Shown piece after piece: positions 9,532 through 17,988 of a stretch of 64,000 bases of DNA (positions within the stretch are counted from its first letter, which is position 1; each line of letters starts with the position of its first letter). The stretch is from Nisaea sediminum. Lineage in GTDB: Bacteria > Pseudomonadota > Alphaproteobacteria > Thalassobaculales > Thalassobaculaceae. The stretch covers positions 124,001-188,000 of the forward strand of contig NZ_JACZCQ010000002.1 in the NCBI RefSeq assembly GCF_014904705.1. Direction: 5' to 3'. The notes under the pieces are model-generated. The model was not told the DNA's origin, ran no database searches, and saw only the letters and a program-made list of their open reading frames with translations. The position numbers and the translations under genes are program-made.

Positions 9532-9903
9532 TTATTTTTTCTCTTCGGAGGCCGCTTTCTTGTCCGACGAGTCCGTGTTCGCCGGCTCGGTCTTGGCGCG
9601 CACCTCGGTAATCATGCTGCGCACGACCCGCACCTTGACGCCTTCGGCGATTTCAACCAGCAGCTCTTCCTTGTCCTCGATCACCTTGGTGACCGTACCG
9701 ACGAGCCCGCCATTCGTGACGATGACGTCGTTCCGGCGAACCTTGGAGAGCATCTCCTTGTGTTCCTTGACCCGTTTCTGCTGCGGACGGATCAGAAGGA
9801 AATAGAAGACGACGAAGATCAGGATCAGCGGCAGGAACGCCATCAGATCGAAGCCACCGCCGGCTCCGCCAGCCGCTTGTGCATAGGCCGGTGAAATGAG
9901 CAT
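9532..9903 (-). CDS. yajC: Preprotein translocase accessory subunit YajC
   Basis: A small single-span inner-membrane protein of the SecDF-YajC complex, 123 residues from the chosen start. Residues 19-38 (DLMAFLPLILIFVVFYFLLI) form the membrane helix, followed by the family signature RPQQKRVKEHKEMLSKVRRNDVIVTNGGLVGTV in segments and a charged, lysine-rich tail. I chose the ATG at 9903 over one 27 bases upstream because GGGAGA stands 6 bases before it. It leads the yajC-secD-secF cluster and has a good candidate promoter about 120 bases upstream. Confidence 0.95.
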   Translation of the reverse strand: MLISPAYAQAAGGAGGGFDLMAFLPLILIFVVFYFLLIRPQQKRVKEHKEMLSKVRRNDVIVTNGGLVGTVTKVIEDKEELLVEIAEGVKVRVVRSMITEVRAKTEPANTDSSDKKAASEEKK

Positions 9904-10024
9904 CAAGTTCTCCCAAACTGCCACGGGCAAATTGCGGCTCTGCGCATACCCCGCTCACATAGTCGTTTCACGGCCTTGCTGCCAGCCATTTCCGCCGGAT
10001 GCAGCCGAAAACTCGGAACGGCGG

Positions 10025-10052
10025 ACTATAAAGCCCCGCCCGGCAATTTCAA
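10025..10052 (-). promoter_or_regulatory. Sigma-70-like promoter for yajC-secDF
   Basis: On the minus strand TTGAAA (10047-10052) is followed after 16 bases by TATAGT (10025-10030). Both boxes match the consensus at five of six positions. The predicted transcript would start near 10018, giving a leader of about 115 bases before yajC. It lies in the divergent gap between yajC and the DUF815 gene. Judged by eye only. Confidence 0.6.
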
Positions 10053-10160
10053 TGGCCGGAACCCCATTGAATTGACGGAGCGGCGGCGTGTGATACTTTC
10101 CCGCCGCCCTGCCCCCTGGCGGTCGGGCCTGGTTCGTTACTCTTCTTAAGGTTCAATGAC

Positions 10161-11018
10161 ATGTCCGACGCCCGGGAACTCGAGATTCTCACCCGTATTG
10201 CAGACGCCCTGGAACGCATCGCGCCGCCGCCGGCAAAAGCCGCGGACCTCGGCGATGCCGAAGGGTTCGTCTGGAACGCGCAGACCGGACAGGTCGATCC
10301 CGTGCGTCACATCAACCGCGTCGACATCTCCCTGCTGAAAGGCGTGGGACCGCAGCTCGAACAGCTCCATGAGAACACGGACCGTTTCGCCCGCGGTCTG
10401 CCGGCAAACAATGCGCTGCTCTGGGGATCGCGCGGCATGGGCAAGAGCTCGCTGGTGAAAGCCGTGCATGCCGAGGTGAACCGCAAGCGCGACGGCATCC
10501 TGGCTCTGGTGGAGATCCACCGCGAGGACCTGGAAACCCTGCCCCGCCTTCTCAACCTGGCGCGCGACACTGACCGACGCCTGATCGTGTTCTGCGACGA
10601 CCTCTCCTTCGATTTCGCGGACAATTCCTACAAATCGCTGAAGGCGGTGCTGGAAGGCGGCGTCGAAGGCCGTCCGACCAACGTGCTCTTCTATGCAACC
10701 TCGAACCGCCGCCACCTGATGGCGCGGGACATGATCGACAATGAACGCTCGACCGCGATCAATCCCGGCGAGGCCGTCGAGGAGAAAGTCTCGCTGTCCG
10801 ACCGTTTCGGTCTCTGGCTCGGCTTCCATGCCTGCGATCAGGATACCTTCCTCTCCATGATCGAAGGCTATGCCGGCGCCTACGATCTGCCGATTTCCGC
10901 CGACGAGCTGCGGGCGCGGGCGAAGGAATGGCAGGTGACCCGCGGTGCGCGCTCCGGACGCGTCGCCTGGCAGTTCATCCAGGATCTGGCCGGCGATCTC
11001 GGCAAGAAACTCGACTGA
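10161..11018 (+). CDS. DUF815 family P-loop ATPase
   Basis: A 285-residue AAA-type ATP-binding protein. The Walker A motif is NALLWGSRGMGKSSLVKA near residues 85-100; the Walker B-like strand is DRRLIVFCDDLSFD. Then come YKSLKAVLEGGVEGRPTNVLFYATSNRRHLM and DRFGLWLGFH, which are hallmarks of DUF815. The substrate is unknown; the fold is related to AAA+ loaders. It is transcribed divergently from yajC, a neighbour relation I recall as common in alphaproteobacteria, and converges with the M23 lipoprotein gene 13 bases away. Confidence 0.88.
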   Translation: MSDARELEILTRIADALERIAPPPAKAADLGDAEGFVWNAQTGQVDPVRHINRVDISLLKGVGPQLEQLHENTDRFARGLPANNALLWGSRGMGKSSLVKAVHAEVNRKRDGILALVEIHREDLETLPRLLNLARDTDRRLIVFCDDLSFDFADNSYKSLKAVLEGGVEGRPTNVLFYATSNRRHLMARDMIDNERSTAINPGEAVEEKVSLSDRFGLWLGFHACDQDTFLSMIEGYAGAYDLPISADELRARAKEWQVTRGARSGRVAWQFIQDLAGDLGKKLD

Positions 11019-11031
11019 TCTCAGACGGTCG

Positions 11032-12099
11032 TCAGGTCTTTTCCAGATACTGCCGCGGATCGACCGCGCGCTTTTCCTTGCGGATCTCGAAATGTAACTG
11101 CGGGCGGTCGACGCTGCCCGTTGAGCCGACCGTTGCGATGGCTTGACCCCGGCGCACCACATCGCCGCGCTTGACCAGCAATTTGTCCGTATGGCCGTAG
11201 GCCGTGATCCAGCCGTCGGAATGTTTCAGCAGCAAAAGCCTGCCGAAGCCCGGGAGTCCATCTCCCGCATAGGCGACGACCCCGTTCTCGGCCGCCACGA
11301 CAGGGGCCCCGTGCGGCGCGGCGATGTTGATGCCGTCATTGTGCAAACCGCCCTGCCTCGGTCCGAAATTGGCGATCACCCGTCCCCTCACCGGCCATCG
11401 GAAGCTGGAACCTGTGCGTTCCGGAGGACGTATTCGCGCCACCTCGAGGCCGGTCTTCCCTTTCGGAGTCGGGGCCGGTGCAACAGACGGACTGACGGGT
11501 GCCGGCGCGGGCGCGGCTCTTGAAATAGCGGGCGCGGGCGCAGCGGGGCTGCGCGGATTGGGCGTGGGCAGCGCGACGGTTCCGGGAGTCAGCAAGGCCG
11601 TCCGGGTCCGGCTGCCGCGCGCGCCCGGTCCCTCCGGCAGGGCGACATTCGGCGCCGCCGCCGCGACTTCCCGCGACGGAAGACGCAGTTCCTGACCGAC
11701 ATGGATCTGGTACGGCGCCGCGATCCCGTTCATCTGCACGACCGTACGCATGTCGACATTGAAGCGCCGGGAGATCGAGAACACCGTATCGCCCGGACGC
11801 ACGAGATAATTGCTGGGCGCCGGCAGACGGAGGTCCTGGCCGACGCTGAGCCTGTAGGGCGGTTGCAGGCCGTTGGCGAGGATGATGTCTCGCACCGGCA
11901 CACCGTATCGTCGGGAAATCTCGTAGACGGTGTCGCTGGGGCCGGCACTGATCCGTCCGCCCGGGGGAATGGCAAGGCGCACGCCGGCATCCGGGCGCGA
12001 GTTCGCGAGGCGGGGCGCGTTCCCGCTGCAGGAGGCGAGCAGACCGGTCAGCAGCAGAAGCGCGACCGCCACCAAAAATCGTGAACGCTTTTCGGCCAT
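11032..12099 (-). CDS. LysM-LytM (M23) lipoprotein, NlpD/EnvC-like
   Basis: A 355-residue predicted outer-envelope lipoprotein: positive start, hydrophobic core and the lipobox LLASC near residue 23. Two LysM peptidoglycan-binding repeats follow (SDTVYEISRRYGVPVRDI and GDTVFSISRRFNVDMRTVVQ), then a proline/alanine-rich linker and a C-terminal M23 fold (about 230-350: GRVIANFGPRQGGLHNDGIN, AYGHTD, LHFEIR). The zinc-site aspartate of active M23 peptidases (HxxGID) is asparagine here (HNDGIN), while the later HTD and LHFEIR histidines remain. It is therefore more likely a non-hydrolytic amidase activator like NlpD than a peptidase; this is inference. It is near surE and pcm, a familiar neighbourhood for nlpD. 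Confidence 0.9.
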   Translation of the reverse strand: MAEKRSRFLVAVALLLLTGLLASCSGNAPRLANSRPDAGVRLAIPPGGRISAGPSDTVYEISRRYGVPVRDIILANGLQPPYRLSVGQDLRLPAPSNYLVRPGDTVFSISRRFNVDMRTVVQMNGIAAPYQIHVGQELRLPSREVAAAAPNVALPEGPGARGSRTRTALLTPGTVALPTPNPRSPAAPAPAISRAAPAPAPVSPSVAPAPTPKGKTGLEVARIRPPERTGSSFRWPVRGRVIANFGPRQGGLHNDGINIAAPHGAPVVAAENGVVAYAGDGLPGFGRLLLLKHSDGWITAYGHTDKLLVKRGDVVRRGQAIATVGSTGSVDRPQLHFEIRKEKRAVDPRQYLEKT

Positions 12100-12179
12100 G
12101 GGGCGAGTTTAGGTTTTGCGATCCCGGGGCTCAAGCGACGGAGGACGGATAGCGCTAACTTGCGGCGGCACTGTGCATT

Positions 12180-12824
12180 TCAGGCGCTGTCCCGCGCCTC
12201 GCTCTCGATCAACGGAACGAATCGCACCGGGAGCATCCGCTCCGGCTCGATCCCCCCCTCGGTCCGGGTGAAGCGGAAGATATGCTGGGTCCCGTCCTGC
12301 GGGCCGATCGGGACCACCATGATGCCGCCGACCGCGAGCTGTTCCAGGAGCTGCTCCGGAACGTCCTCGGAGGCTGCGGTGACGATGATGCGGTCGAACG
12401 GCGCCTGCTCCGGCCAGCCCTTGCTGCCGTCGCCGACTCGGGTGGAGATCGTGTGCAGGTCGAGCTGCTTGAAGCGCGCGTTCGCTTCTTCCGAGAGACT
12501 CTTGTGCCGCTCGATCGAATAGACCCGCCGCGCCAGCTTGGCGAGGATCGCGGTCTGGTATCCGGAGCCGGTGCCGATCTCCAGCACCTTGCTCCGGTCG
12601 TCCAGCTTCAGCGCCTGGGTCATATAGGCCACGACATAGGGCTGGCTGATCGTCTGCCCGGCACCGATCGGCAGCGCACGGTTATCGTAGGCAAAGGTCT
12701 TGATCGGCGCCGGGATGAAGATCTCCCGCGGGATGCGCTCGATCGCACCGAGCACGGATGCGTCCGAAATACCCTCCCGGCGCAGTTCCATGATCAGGCG
12801 GATCTTGCTTTCCTCAAGCGTCAT
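12180..12824 (-). CDS. pcm: Protein-L-isoaspartate O-methyltransferase
   Basis: A 214-residue repair enzyme that methylates isoaspartyl residues in damaged proteins using S-adenosylmethionine. It shows the substrate-side motif ALPIGAGQTISQPYVVAYMTQAL, the SAM site VLEIGTGSGYQTAILAKLARRVYSIERH, a VGDGSKGWPEQAPFDRIIVTAA strand and the C-terminal VPIGPQDGTQHIFRF. It begins 6 bases after the end of surE. The surE-pcm pair is a classic conserved arrangement. A second, more divergent PIMT-like gene lies at 34.9 kb. Confidence 0.95.
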   Translation of the reverse strand: MTLEESKIRLIMELRREGISDASVLGAIERIPREIFIPAPIKTFAYDNRALPIGAGQTISQPYVVAYMTQALKLDDRSKVLEIGTGSGYQTAILAKLARRVYSIERHKSLSEEANARFKQLDLHTISTRVGDGSKGWPEQAPFDRIIVTAASEDVPEQLLEQLAVGGIMVVPIGPQDGTQHIFRFTRTEGGIEPERMLPVRFVPLIESEARDSA

Positions 12825-12830
12825 CGCCGT

Positions 12831-13628
12831 TCAACCGTTCGCGCTTTCGGCCGAAAAGGCCCGTTGCAGTTCCGTCAAAGTGACGGTGTCGGTCATGTCC
12901 ATCTTGATCGGCGTCACCGAGATGTATCCCTCGTCGATCGCCTGCAGATCGGTTCCCTTCGCATAGGGTCGCATGCTTTGCATATGGCCGATCCAATAAT
13001 GTTTCGCTCCGCGCGGATCGATCACTTCCATGATGTCGTCGCCGTTCTTCCTCTTGCCCTGATTGGTAACCCGGATGCCCCGGACCTGGTTGGCCGGAAC
13101 CGGAGGAAAATTGACGTTCAGTAGAGTGTCCGACGGAAAGCCTTGCTTCAGGATCCGGCGCAGCAGGTCGGGACCGTAGGTCTCCGCCGGTGTCCAGTCC
13201 GCCGCCTCACCGTCGATCACTTCCTGGCTGAAGGCGATGGCCGGGACGCCAAGAATAGTGGCTTCCATGGCTGCGGACACGGTCCCGGAATAGGTCATGT
13301 CCTCGGCGAGATTGCCGGCTCGGTTCACGCCGGAAAGCACGATGTCCGGTCTTTTGTCCTTCATCAGCAGGTTTACCGCCAGCAACACGCAATCGGTCGG
13401 CGTGCCGTTCACGGAATACCAGTTGGGCTGATGCTCGCGGGCCTGGAGCGGTCTGCGCAGGGTCAGCGAATGGCCGGCGCCGCTCTGCTCCGTCTCCGGC
13501 GCCACAACCCAGACATCGTCCGAGATCGAGAGGGCGATCCGCACCAGGACCTGAAGTCCCGGTGCGTAAAAGCCATCGTCGTTGGAGATCAGGATGCGCG
13601 CCTTGGAGTGATCGAGCGGCCAGGCCAT
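12831..13628 (-). CDS. surE: 5'/3'-nucleotidase SurE
   Basis: A metal-dependent stationary-phase survival phosphatase acting on nucleoside monophosphates. It has 265 residues. The N-terminus has the metal-binding ILISNDDGFYAPGL, then VVAPETEQSGAGHSLTL, the VNGTPTDCVLLAV block and DIVLSGVNRAGNLAEDMTYSGTVSAAMEA, all canonical. It sits 14 bases downstream of serS and just before pcm, so serS-surE-pcm probably share a transcript. Confidence 0.95.
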   Translation of the reverse strand: MAWPLDHSKARILISNDDGFYAPGLQVLVRIALSISDDVWVVAPETEQSGAGHSLTLRRPLQAREHQPNWYSVNGTPTDCVLLAVNLLMKDKRPDIVLSGVNRAGNLAEDMTYSGTVSAAMEATILGVPAIAFSQEVIDGEAADWTPAETYGPDLLRRILKQGFPSDTLLNVNFPPVPANQVRGIRVTNQGKRKNGDDIMEVIDPRGAKHYWIGHMQSMRPYAKGTDLQAIDEGYISVTPIKMDMTDTVTLTELQRAFSAESANG

Positions 13629-13642
13629 GGAGCGTTCTCCCG

Positions 13643-14932
13643 TCAGCCGCCGGCGGATATCCGTGTGAGGCCGCCCATATAAGGCTGCAGAGCCTCAGGC
13701 ACGGAAACCGAGCCGTCCTCTTCGGCATAATTTTCCAGCACCGCGATAAGGGTGCGGCCGACCGCCAGCGCGGAGCCGTTAAGGGTATGCACGAAGGCGG
13801 TCTGCTTGCCCCCTGCGACCCGGTACCGGGCCTTCATGCGGCGCGCCTGGAAATCCCAGCAGTTCGAGCAGCTGGAAATCTCGCGATACATGCCCTTGCC
13901 GTCGTCCTGCCCCGGCAGCCAGACCTCAATATCGTAGGTCTTGCGCGCGCCAAACCCGGTATCGCCGGAACAGAGCGTGACGACGCGATATGAGAGCCCG
14001 AGGCGCTTCAGCACCTCTTCGGCACAGTTCGTCATCCGCTCGTGCTCTTCGGCGGACTTGTCCGGATGGGTGATGGAGACGAGCTCGACCTTGCTGAACT
14101 GGTGCAGCCGGATCATGCCGCGCGTGTCCCGCCCTGCCGAACCCGCTTCCGAACGGAAGCACGGCGTGTAGGCGGTGAAACGGAGAGGAAGTTCCTCTTC
14201 GGCCAGGATTTCCCCGTTGGCCATGTTGGTCAGCGGCACCTCGGCGGTCGGGATCAGCCAATGATCGCCGGTCGTCCGGAACAGGTCCTCGCCGAATTTC
14301 GGCAGCTGCCCGGTGCCATAGAGCGCCGCGTCGCGCACCATGTAGGGCGGCGAGACCTCGGTATAACCGAACTCGCCGGTATGAATATCGAGCATGAAGT
14401 TGGCGAGCGCGCGCTCAAGACGGGACAGCTGGCCCTTCAGGAGCGTGAACCTCGCGCCGGAGAGCTTAGCGGCGGTCTCGAAATCCATCATCCCGAGGCC
14501 TTCGCCGATGGCGACATGATCCGGTGCCTTGGCATTGCCCTGCGCGACCGCCCCTACCTTGCGGATTTCGACATTCGCGCTCTCGTCCGGACCGTCCGGC
14601 ACGTCGTCGGCGAGAATGTTCGGCAACCCGGAGAGAGCTGCGTCCAGCTTTTCGGAGAGCGACCGTTCGTCCTCCTCGAGCTGCTGCATACGGGCCTTGA
14701 TGTCGGCCACTTCCTGGATCAACGCGTCGGCATCGCCCCCCTGGGACTTGACCTTGCCGATCTCCTTGGAGGCTTCGTTGCGGCGCTGCTGCAGGGTCTG
14801 CAGTTCTGTCGTGGCGTCCCGCCACTTCTTGTCGATCTCAAGGATGGCGCCGGCCTGCGGCTCGAAGCCGCGGCGCGCCATGGCCTTGTCGAAGGCCGCT
14901 CCGTCCTCGCGAATCCATCTGATATCGTGCAT
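13643..14932 (-). CDS. serS: Seryl-tRNA synthetase
   Basis: A class II aminoacyl-tRNA synthetase charging tRNA-Ser, 429 residues. The N-terminal long coiled-coil arm (about 30-100, with [19 protein letters not shown]) binds the tRNA variable arm. Motif 2 is [20 protein letters not shown] with HQFSKVELV, and motif 3 is [18 protein letters not shown]. The start [15 protein letters not shown] is typical for the family. It lies between tatC and surE; two tandem 12-bp repeats sit just upstream of its ribosome site. Confidence 0.97.
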   Translation of the reverse strand: MHDIRWIREDGAAFDKAMARRGFEPQAGAILEIDKKWRDATTELQTLQQRRNEASKEIGKVKSQGGDADALIQEVADIKARMQQLEEDERSLSEKLDAALSGLPNILADDVPDGPDESANVEIRKVGAVAQGNAKAPDHVAIGEGLGMMDFETAAKLSGARFTLLKGQLSRLERALANFMLDIHTGEFGYTEVSPPYMVRDAALYGTGQLPKFGEDLFRTTGDHWLIPTAEVPLTNMANGEILAEEELPLRFTAYTPCFRSEAGSAGRDTRGMIRLHQFSKVELVSITHPDKSAEEHERMTNCAEEVLKRLGLSYRVVTLCSGDTGFGARKTYDIEVWLPGQDDGKGMYREISSCSNCWDFQARRMKARYRVAGGKQTAFVHTLNGSALAVGRTLIAVLENYAEEDGSVSVPEALQPYMGGLTRISAGG

Positions 14933-14942
14933 CTCACACGTC

Positions 14943-14966
14943 CATTCTGTTCGGCATTCTGTTCGG
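14943..14966. repeat. Tandem 12-bp repeat in the serS leader
   Basis: CATTCTGTTCGG occurs twice head to tail on the plus strand, 10 to 34 bases before the serS start codon. On the mRNA strand this gives CCGAACAGAATG twice. It may be an mRNA-leader element or a chance duplication by slippage. Confidence 0.5.
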
Positions 14967-15046
14967 AAATCCGGTGAACTCTTATAGGCACTGCCACCCG
15001 GCGGGTCCAGCGGCGGGCGCCGGGCGATAGCCGGCGCGCCGAGGCG

Positions 15047-15868
15047 TCAGGTGGCGGTGCTAGACGAACTCTCGGGCTCGTCGTCGTCATCCTCGAATTC
15101 GTCGGCGTCATAGCCGCGCTTTTTCTCGACGATGCGGGCCCCGATGATCGAGATCTCGTAGAGAATCGCGACCGGGATGGCCAGGAGTACCTGAGAGATG
15201 ACGTCCGGCGGCGTCAGAACCGCCGCGACGATGAAGGCGATGAGGATGGCGTATTTGCGCTTCTTGGCCAGCCCGCTCGAGGTCACGATCCCGACCTTGG
15301 CGAGCAGGATCATCAGTACCGGCAGTTCAAAACAGACGCCGAAGGCGAAGATCAGCCGCATCACCAGCGAGAGATACTGGTCGACCTTCGGCTCCAGTAC
15401 CAGCGGCAGAGAGCCGTCCGTGCCCGGATGCTCGAAGCCGAGGAAGAACTTCCAGGCGAGCGGAATGACCAGGTAATAGACCATCGCGGCGCCGATCGTG
15501 AACAGAACCGGAGTCGCGATCAGGAACGGCAGAAAGGCCGTTTTCTCGTCCTTGTAGAGACCCGGTGCGATGAACTGCCAGATCTGGATCGAGATCACCG
15601 GAAAGGCGACGCAGGCGGCGGCGAAAAAGGCGACCTTAAGGTAGGTGAAGAAGGCCTCGTGAAGCGCGGTATAGATCATCCGGCGCCCGGACTCGCCCTC
15701 CGTCAGATGCGCGAGCGGCGCAACAAGGAACGAAAAGATCTGCTCGGAGACCGCATAGCAGGCAAAAAACGCAACCAGGAAAGCGGCAAAGGAATAGATC
15801 AGGCGGGTCCGCAACTCGACCAGATGATCCAGCAGCGGCATCCGCTTTTCTTCGATTTCGTCGCTCAT
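15047..15868 (-). CDS. tatC: Sec-independent translocase TatC
   Basis: The polytopic core of the twin-arginine translocase that recognises the RR signal peptide. It has 273 residues and six predicted membrane helices. The N-terminus MPLLDHLVELRTRLIYS is the TatC signature (HLxELRxR), and further on stand FLFG-like periplasmic loops, FAFGVCFELPVLMILLAKVGI and KRKYAILIAFIVAAVLTPPDVISQVLLAIP. The tail is acidic (DADEFEDDDDEPE). It is 3 bases downstream of tatB in the tatABC operon. Confidence 0.97.
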   Translation of the reverse strand: MSDEIEEKRMPLLDHLVELRTRLIYSFAAFLVAFFACYAVSEQIFSFLVAPLAHLTEGESGRRMIYTALHEAFFTYLKVAFFAAACVAFPVISIQIWQFIAPGLYKDEKTAFLPFLIATPVLFTIGAAMVYYLVIPLAWKFFLGFEHPGTDGSLPLVLEPKVDQYLSLVMRLIFAFGVCFELPVLMILLAKVGIVTSSGLAKKRKYAILIAFIVAAVLTPPDVISQVLLAIPVAILYEISIIGARIVEKKRGYDADEFEDDDDEPESSSSTAT

Positions 15869-15871
15869 GGA

Positions 15872-16321
15872 TTATTGTCCGGCCGCAGCGCTTTTCTCGG
15901 CGCTCTTCGCATCTTTGGTCTCTGGCGCCTCATCGGCGGAAGTTTTTTCCGCAGCCGGCTCCGGCTTGCTCACAGGGGCCGGCTCAGCCGGGGTCTCGAC
16001 CGGCCGCGAGGACGCAGCATCCTTGGCCTGGCTCGCGATGCGCTCCATCTCCTTCTTGGTCTCGCCCGAAGGATCGACCCAGTCGTTGACCTTCTTTTCG
16101 AGGTCCCCGCTTGAGATGCTCTTGGCTTCCTTGCGCAGATCGTCCAGCTCGGCCTCGCGGGCCACCTCTTCGAGAGAGTTCTGGAATTCGCGCGCCACGC
16201 TCCGCGCCTTGCGGATGTAGGTGCTGATCGATCGCACCACGCGCGGCAGGTCGCGCGGTCCCACGACGACCACCGCGACGAACGCGATCAGCATGAATTC
16301 CTGCCAGCCGAGATCAAACAT
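15872..16321 (-). CDS. tatB: Twin-arginine translocase subunit TatB
   Basis: A 149-residue single-span protein. MFDLGWQEFMLIAFVAVVVV forms the membrane helix, followed by GPRDLPRVVRSISTYIRKARSVAREFQN, the TatB amphipathic helix, and a long low-complexity tail rich in E, A, P and K. The FDLGW start and GPxxLP hinge distinguish TatB from TatA. It lies between tatA and tatC. Confidence 0.95.
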   Translation of the reverse strand: MFDLGWQEFMLIAFVAVVVVGPRDLPRVVRSISTYIRKARSVAREFQNSLEEVAREAELDDLRKEAKSISSGDLEKKVNDWVDPSGETKKEMERIASQAKDAASSRPVETPAEPAPVSKPEPAAEKTSADEAPETKDAKSAEKSAAAGQ

Positions 16322-16417
16322 CAGCGCATACCATCAGTCACGCGAGCGGACGGCCCGCCCGCGGGCCCGTCCGTTTCCGGCGTCAGCCACCGGAAGGCCG
16401 TAAAGAGATTTGTCCGC

Positions 16418-16657
16418 TCAGCTTTTCTGAGCTTGATCGGCCTTGGACTCGGTCCCGGCGGTCTCTTCGGATTTCAGGCTCTTGGCGGATTCCGTCTCGG
16501 CCCCCTGCTCGTCGCCCTCTTCCTTCATGCTCTTCTTGAAGTTGCGCAGGCCCTTGCCGAAATCGCCCATGATCGAGGAGATCTTGCCTCCGCCGCCAAA
16601 CAGCAGCAGGGCGACAGCGATCACGATCAGCCAGTGCCAGATACTCATCGCACCCAT
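16418..16657 (-). CDS. tatA: Twin-arginine translocase subunit TatA
   Basis: A 79-residue pore-forming Tat subunit. [20 protein letters not shown] is the membrane segment and hinge, then an amphipathic helix with [17 protein letters not shown] and a polar acidic tail. The ATG at 16657 has GGGAG about 9 bases before it, while the ATG 9 bases inside has none, so I keep the first. It is the first gene of tatABC, with a promoter candidate about 60 bases upstream. Confidence 0.95.
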   Translation of the reverse strand: MGAMSIWHWLIVIAVALLLFGGGGKISSIMGDFGKGLRNFKKSMKEEGDEQGAETESAKSLKSEETAGTESKADQAQKS

Positions 16658-16713
16658 AAGGTTACGCTCCCATTCGAATCAATTCGTTCCGCCCCGCCAC
16701 GGGACTTTTGCGG

Positions 16714-16743
16714 TATATAGGCATGTTCACCCGTGCACTGCAA
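16714..16743 (-). promoter_or_regulatory. Candidate promoter for tatABC
   Basis: On the minus strand TTGCAG (16738-16743) precedes TATATA (16714-16719) by 18 bases. Transcription would start near 16707, about 50 bases before tatA. It lies in the short gap after the ABC ATPase gene, which otherwise has no need for a promoter. Judged by eye. Confidence 0.5.
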
Positions 16744-16763
16744 CGTCCGGCGCCCAGGTTATT

Positions 16764-17846
16764 TCAGGACACGTGTCCTTCCCTTGCCGGAAAAACGAAT
16801 ATCTGTCCCGGATCGAGCTCGATCCTAAGGCGCGTTCCGGTTTCCGGAAGAAATATGCCGGGCATGCGGGAATGAAAGTGCCATTCGAGTCCGTTGCCGT
16901 TCTCGCCGGAATGGACATGCAGGTGAATGAGACTGCTGCGCCCGAGCAACCGGGCCTGCATGACCCTTGCCGTATAGTCGCTCTGTCCCGCCTGCAAGGT
17001 CGTGACCCGCAGGCCCTCCGGACGCACGATCACGGCGACCTCGTCCCCGTCCGGAAGTCCTTCGGCGCGGACATGTCCGATCGGCGTCTGGACCTGACCG
17101 CCTTCGACCCTTCCGGAGAAGGCATTAACCTCCCCGAAGAACCCGGCAACGAAGGCGGAATTGGGATAGCAGTAGAGCGTGTGGGGCGAGCCCTCCTGCA
17201 CGATCTTCCCGTCCCGCATGACGGCAATCCTGTCTGCCATGAACATGGCTTCTTCGGCATCGTGGGTCACCATCAGCGTCGCGGCGCCGCTTTCCTTCAG
17301 CAGATGCAGGACGTCGTCCCGAACCTGGCTCCTGAGCGCCGTATCGAGCCCCGAATAGGGCTCATCAAGAAGGATGATGCGCGGATTGGGCGCCAGCGCC
17401 CGCGCCAGTGCGACGCGCTGCTGCTGGCCGCCAGAGAGTTCGTGCGGGAACTTGTCCGCTGCCCCCTCCATGCCGACCCGGCGCAGTTCCGTCAGCGCCT
17501 TCTCCCGGCGCTCGGCTTTCGGAAGGTCGGAGAGGCCGAAGGCGACATTGTCGACGACGCTCAGATGAGGAAATAGGGCATAATCCTGAAAGACCAGACC
17601 GATTCCCCGTTGCTCCGGCGGGATCTGGCGGCCCGGCGCCGCCACTTCGCGATCCCCCATCAACACCCTGCCGGTTTGCAGTTGCTCGAGACCGGCCGCC
17701 AGACGCAGCGCCGTCGTCTTGCCGCAACCTGACGGTCCGAGCAGGCAGACCACCTCCCCGGCTCCGATCTCCAGCGAGAGGTCGTCGACGACAGGGACTC
17801 CGTCGAAACGATGCGTAATCCCCTCCAGGCGAAGCACGGGCGTCAT
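16764..17846 (-). CDS. ABC transporter ATP-binding protein, FbpC/PotA-like
   Basis: The ATPase of an importer of the iron(III)/polyamine/thiamine type. It has about 360 residues with Walker A GPSGCGKTTALRLAAG, Q-loop FQDYALFPHLSVVDNVAFGL, signature [16 protein letters not shown], Walker B IILLDEPYSGLD and H-switch MVTHDAEEAMFMADR. A C-terminal TOBE-like domain follows (VNAFSGRVEGG...VIVRPEGLRV). The FPHLSVxxNVAFGL pattern is most like ferric-iron importers. No permease or binding-protein gene is adjacent, so the substrate is open. A GTG 30 bases upstream (17876) is an alternative start; homology begins at about 17846. Confidence 0.88.
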   Translation of the reverse strand: MTPVLRLEGITHRFDGVPVVDDLSLEIGAGEVVCLLGPSGCGKTTALRLAAGLEQLQTGRVLMGDREVAAPGRQIPPEQRGIGLVFQDYALFPHLSVVDNVAFGLSDLPKAERREKALTELRRVGMEGAADKFPHELSGGQQQRVALARALAPNPRIILLDEPYSGLDTALRSQVRDDVLHLLKESGAATLMVTHDAEEAMFMADRIAVMRDGKIVQEGSPHTLYCYPNSAFVAGFFGEVNAFSGRVEGGQVQTPIGHVRAEGLPDGDEVAVIVRPEGLRVTTLQAGQSDYTARVMQARLLGRSSLIHLHVHSGENGNGLEWHFHSRMPGIFLPETGTRLRIELDPGQIFVFPAREGHVS

Positions 17847-17988
17847 TCCGGTGTTGCACCCGTCTTGCAGGAGCACCGCGACATGCGCGCAGGGAGACTG
17901 TGTTTGGGTTCAGAGTTCATGGCAGGTCCGGGGGTATCAGAAGCGACAGGCCGGCTCAAGTCGAACCGGCTGCGACGCTTTTTCCGGC

